Source: Hippasteria phrygiana
Lineage: Eukaryota; Echinodermata; Asteroidea; Valvatida; Goniasteridae
DNA length: 64,000 nt
Assembly (NCBI GenBank): GCA_037893225.1
Contig: JAZGUH010000483.1
Coordinates: 434,001-498,000 of the forward strand
Reading direction: 5' to 3'
Shown here: positions 57,886-64,000 of the stretch, in pieces
Position numbering within the stretch: the stretch's first letter is position 1
Layout of the letters: each line of letters starts with the position of its first letter
Position numbers and translations under genes: made by a program
Notes under the pieces: model-generated
The model's input: the letters and a program-made list of their open reading frames with translations, nothing else
Databases searched by the model: none
Told to the model about the DNA's origin: nothing

Positions 57886-58653
57886 AAGAAAAAAAGACAA
57901 CTAAAACATCCTTACTAGGCTACCCAATGGGCAAATAATGAGCAAGTTCGAATACAAATAGTTGGTCCCCTCTTTACTTGTCAAAATTTAGCAAGGCCAA
58001 TGTTGGTCGACTAGTTAGTGTTCGGGTAAAGTTAGTCCGACAATTTCCAACTACAGTTAGCTATATTACCTGACTGAACTCGCTCAAGGCTTGTGGCAAC
58101 ACTGACTTACCAAAAGCCATGGAAAAGGCCACCCTATAATATACTCCTACGTATGGTGCTGAATTTCAACATTCTTTATCTCACAATTTATTTTTTCTTT
58201 AGGCTTTCCATACCTGCTTAATTTTCCCAACTGTGGGAAAAAAATACCCAAAAACTTTGGACTCGCATAGCTTTACCTTACCAAATAAAACAGGTAATAG
58301 GATGGTAAAATGAGGATTTAAATCTTGATAATTTGTTTTTGGTTGTTGATTTTGGAAAATCCCTGAGCAGCAAAATTACATTGTGGAAGCTTTACCAGGA
58401 ATATAATGATCGCTCTCAATACCACACACTGGATGACTCATTCAAATTTGAGTTCAGTAGTTATTAGTGTAAATGATTATTTCACTTCACTTACTTTATT
58501 TTAAAGCAATATTTAAAGCCACATGATCCTCATTATAAACAATCTCTATAAATACAATTTTAATCCCGGAGAATGCTACCTATTCTTCCAAAATGGGAAT
58601 CTGCTTAAAATGTTATATTATAATTTAAGTGTGTCACACAAGGGTTCACCATG

Positions 58654-58924
58654 TGGGTCATTCCAGAAATCTTGGGTAAAAAAAGTGTGACATTTTTGGT
58701 GTCCCTGTTACATAGTGACATGTATAAGATTTTGCAATTCCGGACACCTTCTTTAATGCCTTCTATTTCCAAGAGTGATTGTGTAAAGCAAAGTACCTGC
58801 CAAACAAGTAAACAAATAGTGTGAAGTCAGTTTTAATGATACTTGATGGGAAATTACACAGATCAGGTGTAACAGAGACACCAAAAAGTCACACTTTTGG
58901 ACCCCAAATTTATGGAATGACCCA
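58654..58924. mobile_element. intact copy of the GGGTCATTCCA MITE family, 271 bp
   Basis: TGGGTCATTCCA at the left and TGGAATGACCCA at the right are perfect ends. GTGTGACATTTTTGGTGTCC and its diverged mirror continue the arms. Diverged copies are at 8391 and 26020. The gaps 58101-58653 and 58925-59542 show nothing recognised. Confidence 0.8.
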
Positions 58925-59542
58925 TGTGCAGGTGTGTAGACCAAAAATAAGTATATAAATGCACATTCAAGATTAAAATGAGGTCTATTGATGCCACAGA
59001 ATTATTTGATAATGTCATTTTAAAGGAATAATTTCAACAACTTTATACCAACTGTGACCAGATATTGTGCAATGAATCTTTGGGATATTTAATGACTTCT
59101 TAAAACAATAAGGGCACATGTTTTGTTGTACTTCAAATCTATGATATGAACTTGAAAATCAAGGTTCTCATGGGTAGAAATTAAAGCCCTTCAAACTCAT
59201 GTAGCATTTTGCAGTATAGGAATCATACTTTGGTATCACTTAAAGATACACTGTCCGTTTAATAAAAAAATATTCAATGAGATTTCATTTTTCGGAGTTG
59301 TGGGACAACAAAGTAGGAAAAGTATTTTTGAGCAATTTCAAACAAGTGCCCAATCAAGGACTTCAAACTCAAAACTACCTCAAGGAATGTCCCATAATCA
59401 TTTATCCAGATCTGGTCACTACTTGGTCCTGTTACTTTCTTTCCTTCAAGCTGTCATGTGATTAGACAGCATCTCAAAACTTGCAGCATTCCTGATCCAT
59501 TTTGAGGGGTCCTTTCCCAACGTTTTCCCAGCTTGTACACAT

Positions 59543-59995
59543 TAGGGCTGTTCATTTTCTAATAATTAAGTATTCTATTATTCGAAACAAGGTTTGACTG
59601 AATATTCGAATATTCGATACTCGCCGATCAAGTTTTTCACGCGTCAGCTGCAATTGCATGCCGCGCCTCGGTAAAAAGTTGCACGCAAAGCACGCCTGTT
59701 TTTATGTGCGCCGATCGATATTATAAACTGCCCGATCGACATTTTTGCATGGGCCTATTGTATCAAGCCTGCATTTTTTCATTTTTTTTTAAAGACGGGA
59801 ACAATAACCTCCGTCCACAAAAACTTACCGTCGACAAAAATGCTGCATTTGACACTGCTAAGCGACACTGCTAACTTTTCTATTCAAATGGCATCAGAAT
59901 CGTATCTGTACGTGCATATATTTTGTTTTTGAATATTTGAATCAGTAAAAAGGTATTTGAATATTCGAATATTCGGTATATTCGGGACAGCCCTG
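59543..59995 (-). mobile_element. hAT deletion derivative of the 23024 family, TSD GTACACAT
   Basis: TAGGGCTGTTCATTTTC at the left and CGGGACAGCCCTG at the right match the two ends of the 2,386-bp element in reverse, including the GAATATTCG repeats. GTACACAT flanks it exactly (59535-59542 and 59996-60003). Confidence 0.9.
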
Positions 59996-60049
59996 GTACA
60001 CATGCATGAACTAACTTTGCTATTGAGGTACTCCTGGCATGCCCAGGTA

Positions 60050-60410
60050 GTGGAGCGCTGTTCCCTCTTGGTCTAGTGTACTGGACGCAAGATCTTGGTG
60101 ATACTACATATTGTGGGTTTGAGTTCAGCATGGGGGGTCATGGTGCTTGTGTCCTTCAGCAAGACACTTTGTCACAAGTTGCTTCCCTCTACCCAGGAGT
60201 AAATGGGTACCTGGGAGGGCAGTGATGGTTATGTGTTTGATCAGCCCGTGTGCACTTAACTTGCAGCCTTGGCGGTATACTCCCCTGGGAGTCGAGAAGG
60301 TTTAAGGAATGATTAATAGGCCTGATGAGCAGGGGTAATAACGTAGTGCTCTTGAACACTGTGATCATGGTGGATATGTGCGCTTTACAAACGTTATTAT
60401 TAAATCTACA
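60050..60410 (+). mobile_element. Deu-type SINE (tRNA-like head, conserved central domain, LINE-like tail)
   Basis: A degenerate box A (TCTTGGTCTAGTGTACTGG) and box B-like GGGTTTGAGTTC precede GTGTCCTTCAGCAAGACACT, then GAGTAAATGGGTACCTGG. This matches my memory of the Deu domain of vertebrate and invertebrate DeuSINEs. The end, ATATGTGCGCTTTACAAACG followed by TTATTATTAA, resembles their LINE-related tail. Confidence 0.6.
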
Positions 60411-60962
60411 TTATTTTTTTCCCAAAGTGTGTCCTAGGCTTGGGACAACAACAGGTGTATCCTGGGTTCTTTTCATTCAGGAAATTCCTAAGGTTATACA
60501 ATGTATCAATTTAACTTTTCTGCTTACTGTTAAGCAGCGCTATGAAATTTGGCCCGGGTAATATCTTAAGCACTTTCCAAACTTTTCTCATGCATTTCTT
60601 TGGCAAAAGGGTGTATTATCAGATAGTTTTCATTACATGGCAAAACATTCTACGATATACAAATTGATCGTTTTCTCAATGAATGTATGCATCAATCTTG
60701 GATATCTCAAGATACATTCATTGGGAAAGGTTCATCAGGAATGTCTTTTTTTTAACATTGTTCGTTTGATCTATTCGACATGCGACCCAACGACAAATCT
60801 CAAGAGACATCCTTTTGCCAATTCAGCAATTTCAAAATCAGACAAGGCACTTTTTTTGTTACAAGAGAATGTCATTTTTACAGTAAAAGGATTTCAGATT
60901 TAAATCTAGTTTTTCTTTGAAATAACAACCATGTAAGGGGTGGAACTTTGAAAGTGGATTTT

Positions 60963-61225
60963 CTAAGAACTGGGGTGAGATTGGCCAAAAATGAAAATTC
61001 CACAAAATCCATGAAAAATCCATGAAAAATCCACGAGGACTTCAGATCAACATAATTATAGTTTGTATTTGCCTAAAGGCACCACTTTTATAGGATAAAC
61101 ACACCTTTAGGACAACACCTCTGGAATTCCAGATTGCAAAAGAGATTCTTAAAAAATTCTGAAATCCCGACCAAAAAAACACCTGAAATCAGGAAAACAT
61201 CTGACAAATCTCACCCCTGTAAGAA
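60963..61225. mobile_element. inverted-repeat element with GGGGTGAGATT ends
   Basis: CTGGGGTGAGATTGGCC at the left and CAAATCTCACCCCTG at the right are mirrored. The interior repeats AATCCATGAAA. The remaining 60411-60962 has no supported gene. Confidence 0.5.
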
Positions 61226-61343
61226 TGATTTTGAGAGATACACCCCTTTGCCAAAACAGGGCTGCAGCCTGGCAGGGGTCCCCCAGGAATGCTACAAGCT
61301 TTGAGACGCTTCTAAATTGATTGCTTGCCTAATACTCAACCTC

Positions 61344-61505
61344 TCACCAAGACATCTCCATCCTCTTCTCGGTGTACCTGGGGCTGTTCTCCGAGTAGAA
61401 CTGGGAGTACCAGCGGCGGTGCTTGGCGATCAGCGAGTCCTCCTTCACGAGAACGGGCTTGGAGAGGTAGGTCTTGTGGTTCCACACCATCATGTCACGC
61501 TCCAC
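61344..61505 (-). CDS. nvd: Neverland/DAF-36-like Rieske oxygenase, last coding exon
   Basis: This exon encodes 53 residues and a TGA stop (61344-61346). The acceptor is TGATTTCAG at 61506 and the exon starts [11 protein letters not shown]. The segment [20 protein letters not shown] followed by NSPRY is the characteristic C-terminus of the DAF-36/Neverland family. The codons are strongly G/C-ending, unlike the AT-rich flanks, which supports purifying selection on coding sequence. The intron to the previous exon (61506-63529, 2,024 bp) contains two TTAA-type MITEs, a tRNA-derived SINE and a fragment of the TTAACCCTAAC family. The gene ends about 11 kb upstream of the EGLN start, in the same orientation. 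Confidence 0.92.
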   Translation of the reverse strand: MERDMMVWNHKTYLSKPVLVKEDSLIAKHRRWYSQFYSENSPRYTEKRMEMSW

Positions 61506-61554
61506 CTGAAATCACATCATAAACTCTTGCATGTCACCAGCTGCAAAAGTTGAC

Positions 61555-61883
61555 TTCAACCTCTTGAATACAGATGACAGCCATGGCCGTGGTTTGAAAA
61601 AAAAACGACCCCCTGCCTGGTTTTCATTTATATATGTGCATTCTTGTGTGCACTCAATTCACTGTTTGTCTGTTGTCTGTGTTACGAGTACATGGAATTT
61701 TTTCATGTGAGTACGAGTACATTTACATGAGTACGAGTATGAAAAGAGTAATCGAGTACGAAAAAAGTACTCGAGTATGAAAAAAGTACTCGAGTACGAA
61801 AAAAGTACTCGAGTACGAGTATGAGTACGAGTACTACAACACTGCCAGCACCCCATTAATAACAGCTGGCCAGAAGGGGTTAA
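61555..61883. mobile_element. TTAACCCCTTG-related MITE carrying a GAGTAC microsatellite
   Basis: The right end AAGGGGTTAA and diverged left end TTCAACCTCTTGAATAC border it. It shares two blocks with 33838-34128. Between the blocks (about 61684-61836) are many GAGTAC/GTACTCGAGTACGAAAAAA iterations absent from the relative. It lies 50 bp upstream of the nvd last-exon acceptor. Confidence 0.65.
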
Positions 61884-62180
61884 AGGGGTCATGCAATAGA
61901 ATTTTTATGAAATAAATTTAAGCCCTATTTGGCAATGCTGGGGAGTCCCTGCAAAATATTGGTGTTTGTGTGAATGAAACAGTTATCCTATGAGCATCGA
62001 GTGGAACTCAGACAAATGCACTGACTCTATGTCCCGTATGTCACAAGGTCAAAAGCCGAGTAATATACGGGATGTAGACGCACTACATTTTTCTGTGTTC
62101 CACGACATGAGCGAGATAAAAATGTTTTCTTCCAGCAAACTTGATTAACACAAAAGTTGTTGTTCAATTTATCTAACGTT

Positions 62181-62615
62181 TTAAAGGTAGTGTACATGAT
62201 TTTAAGAAATGGGCGGATTTGGGGGTTTGTATTTTATAGGAAATATTGTTTCAATGACGAAAAAAACGAGAGAAAAATGGCGCTCGTTTTTAACTGTTAG
62301 CAGGTGATAGCCTTTAGTCAAGGCGCGCGTGGCTACCTGGACACGTGACGCGCCCCGAATGCCAGCATGTCCGGGGCGCGCCACTCGTCCGGATAGCCAC
62401 GCGCGCCTTGACTAAAGGCTACAGGGCAGTTTTCCAATGATTTCCAGCTGGAAATTGTTAGAAAACGATATAAATTTCCACTTTTCTTGACGACAGCACA
62501 AGTGGTGCCATAATTTCACAGGATGATTGAGACTGCTATTAACTTACAGTCTAGTGAGGTATTTCGTAATAATTCAAAACAAATAGGAGGACACAATCGT
62601 GTACACTACCTTTAA
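62181..62615 (-). mobile_element. TTAA-type MITE, AGGTAGTGTACA family, copy 3
   Basis: TTAAAGGTAGTGTACATG and GTGTACACTACCTTTAA are near-perfect ends with TTAA at both borders. The central palindrome (CCTTTAGTCAAGGCGCGCGT and its mirror around ATGCCAGCAT) spans about 62311-62422. It lies in the nvd intron. Confidence 0.85.
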
Positions 62616-62753
62616 GATCTCTTTGATTTCAATCTACTGATCGAAACTGACATTATGCCAAAACCAATTCCACAAGGAATGTAACATTAACAAAATAGCT
62701 AAAAACAGAACCCCAAAATGTCCATCTTCGTCAATTAAAGTTGACATATTTAA

Positions 62754-62893
62754 CTAGACAAACCACGAGGGAAACTGACTAGGTAAATTTGAATAAATTA
62801 TCAAAGTGAACAAAGAAAACCGGCAGGAGCGGGATTCGAACCTGTGACCTCCTGAATACCGTACCGGCGCTCTACCAACTGAGCTATCTTGCC
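62754..62893 (-). mobile_element. tRNA-derived SINE
   Basis: On the minus strand GGCAAGATAGCTCAGTTGGT carries a perfect box A, and GGTTCGAATCC a perfect box B. The acceptor arm has one mismatch. The anticodon and T arms do not pair properly and the anticodon loop lacks U33. TTTTCTTTGTTCACTTTGAT follows as the SINE body, shared with 37700-37775. Confidence 0.7.
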
Positions 62894-63089
62894 CTAATAT
62901 GTTGGCGGTCTCCCAAATTGTCAGAATAATTGTAGCGCCCCGAACAATGAATTTTAAAGAAGGTAGAGGGCGCAACGCAAGTGATTTAAATAATAATACA
63001 TACATAGAAGTTGATAGGCCAATACCAAAAACGAAAGGGGGAGGGGGAGGGTTAAGATATGACTCCTTATGTTTCTGATTGTCACAAAC

Positions 63090-63425
63090 GTATGTAGTAA
63101 CATGTAGTACTACTGTTTGTTGCTGGGGTTTGAGGGAAAATGTCTGTTTTCATCTAAGGCGGAAACAAAGCATGAACTAGTGGTTTTTAGAGATGATACA
63201 TTTTTTTTTATCTAAACCATCCAATTCATTGACACAAATATAATTTACCCAGTAACTTAACTGTATACATAGAAGTAGCACTCTGTAGTTGCAAGTATCC
63301 TGACTGCTGTCATGATACACTCAATCATCAAAGACAGAGAGACTCAGTGCTACAGAATAATAAGGTAGTATTTTGCAATACACAGGTTTTCACCCCAAAT
63401 GAATACCTAGGGGGTTTATTAGGGT
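63090..63425 (+). mobile_element. third copy of the 13726 TTAA family, partial
   Basis: GTACTACTGTTTGTTGCTGG, GGCGGAAACAAAGCATGAAC and ACTCAATCATCAAAGACA match 13865-14196. It ends in TTAGGGTTAG and the left third is missing. It lies in the nvd intron. Confidence 0.75.
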
Positions 63426-63529
63426 TAGAGCAACATTTCTTTAAACATTGTTAATGGGTTCCTTCGGAGAAATTTTGTACTGTTATTGAGCCGTTTTGAC
63501 AAGGAGTTCCTTCTCTGAAGATAAAATAC

Positions 63530-63703
63530 CTGTAAGCACTCGGAGAAGAGAATCATTTTGGCGGCGAATCGCGGGAAAGTTCTGCTCCAGCAGCAATGGG
63601 TCAACTTCTGCTTGAGGGGCTCGATGGGCGTGATGGTATGGACCAAGATGGCGTCCCCAAACAGCCAATGGTGGATACTCAGGTGTACAAGACCTGGACC
63701 AAC
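63530..63703 (-). CDS. nvd: Neverland/DAF-36-like Rieske oxygenase, penultimate coding exon
   Basis: This exon encodes 58 codons in phase 0 at both ends, bounded by acceptor CTGCACTAG and donor TTACAG|GTATTT. The translation opens VGPGLVHLSI and runs through ILVHTITPIEPLKQKLTH, which matches the C-terminal catalytic region of cholesterol 7-desaturases (DAF-36/Neverland). It joins in frame to the next exon. These enzymes convert cholesterol to 7-dehydrocholesterol at a membrane, the first step towards ecdysteroid or dafachronic-acid-type hormones. The Rieske [2Fe-2S] domain and the iron-ligand exons must lie beyond 64000. Identification is by recognition of the sequence, with no database search. 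Confidence 0.88.
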
Positions 63704-64000
63704 CTAGTGCAGAGAGAAACAAAACTCTTCACTCCCATCTTTAGGTGTCATTACACTTGTTCTGACCTTTAAATATTTTTATTATTTTTTTTAATGCAAA
63801 TCGCCCATCACAAGCCCAAGGGCACTCGAGGTGTGGGCTACTTAGGAATATGTGGAAGAACTAGCTCCTCACACTGAAACAAGATAATCTAATCTCTTCA
63901 CAGCATGAATAGGGTCGCGATGGGTAACTAGTCCACTGCAAGGCATTAATAATGCCTCCACCCATATTAAGCGTAGAAGTGCCAAAGCCCAGGACTGGGC
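63704..64000. other. nvd intron sequence, no exon seen
   Basis: This region lies upstream (in gene orientation) of the nvd exon. It has GCCCAAGGGCACTCGAGGTG and similar phrases that look like a worn interspersed repeat. No Rieske-domain exon is present. Confidence 0.4.

Noticed and set aside
62818..62893. Functional tRNA gene on the minus strand
   Set aside because: Boxes A and B are good, but the anticodon and T stems do not pair and a SINE body follows, with a second fragment at 37700.

Overview
This is eukaryotic nuclear DNA. It has multi-exon genes with GT-AG introns, very little coding sequence, and many short inverted-repeat transposons, SINEs and satellites. The two recognisable genes and the repeat types (hAT, TTAA-type and Tc1-like MITEs, a Deu-type SINE, abundant TACATGTA words) fit a marine invertebrate, most likely a deuterostome such as an echinoderm. 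The species cannot be fixed from the sequence alone.

Both genes are on the minus strand. The first is a complete HIF prolyl hydroxylase (EGLN1/PHD2 type) of 404 codons plus stop, split over about 38 kb: exon 1 at 49449-50336, exon 2 at 39990-40109, exon 3 at 13466-13602 and exon 4 at 12338-12407. Introns 1, 2 and 3 are about 9.3, 26.4 and 1.06 kb. Four of the five later-assembled MYND/oxygenase signatures are intact, but the first zinc-ligand cysteine of the MYND finger is replaced by tyrosine. The second gene enters from the right edge: the last two coding exons (63530-63703 and 61344-61505) of a DAF-36/Neverland Rieske oxygenase (cholesterol 7-desaturase). A decayed ZMYM/Crypton-like fragment lies at 53364-53637.

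Layout: 1-12 kb is intergenic or 3' of EGLN and is packed with transposons (a foldback element with perfect 84-bp arms at 4134-5115, two adjacent hAT elements at 5589-6509, a Tc1-like MITE at 8181-8382, a pogo-like MITE at 10497-10933). 12.3-50.3 kb is the EGLN gene. Its second intron contains a six-hairpin array, a 6-kb tandem array saturated with overlapping E-box/CRE palindromes (14.6-20.6 kb), hAT elements, TTAA-type MITEs and a 41-bp minisatellite of about 74 units with a 410-bp higher-order period (34131-37178). The first intron holds an array of TGACCT half-sites (43.5-44.15 kb). 50.3-50.9 kb is the EGLN upstream region, with six hypoxia-response-type RCGTG cores. 51-61 kb is intergenic and again repeat-rich. 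61.3-64 kb is the 3' part of the Neverland-like gene.

The two genes belong to different pathways (oxygen sensing and sterol/steroid-hormone synthesis), and nothing here shows that they act together. The main novelty is in the non-coding architecture: transposon families defined by exact target duplications, and arrays of transcription-factor-like sites inside an oxygen-sensor gene.
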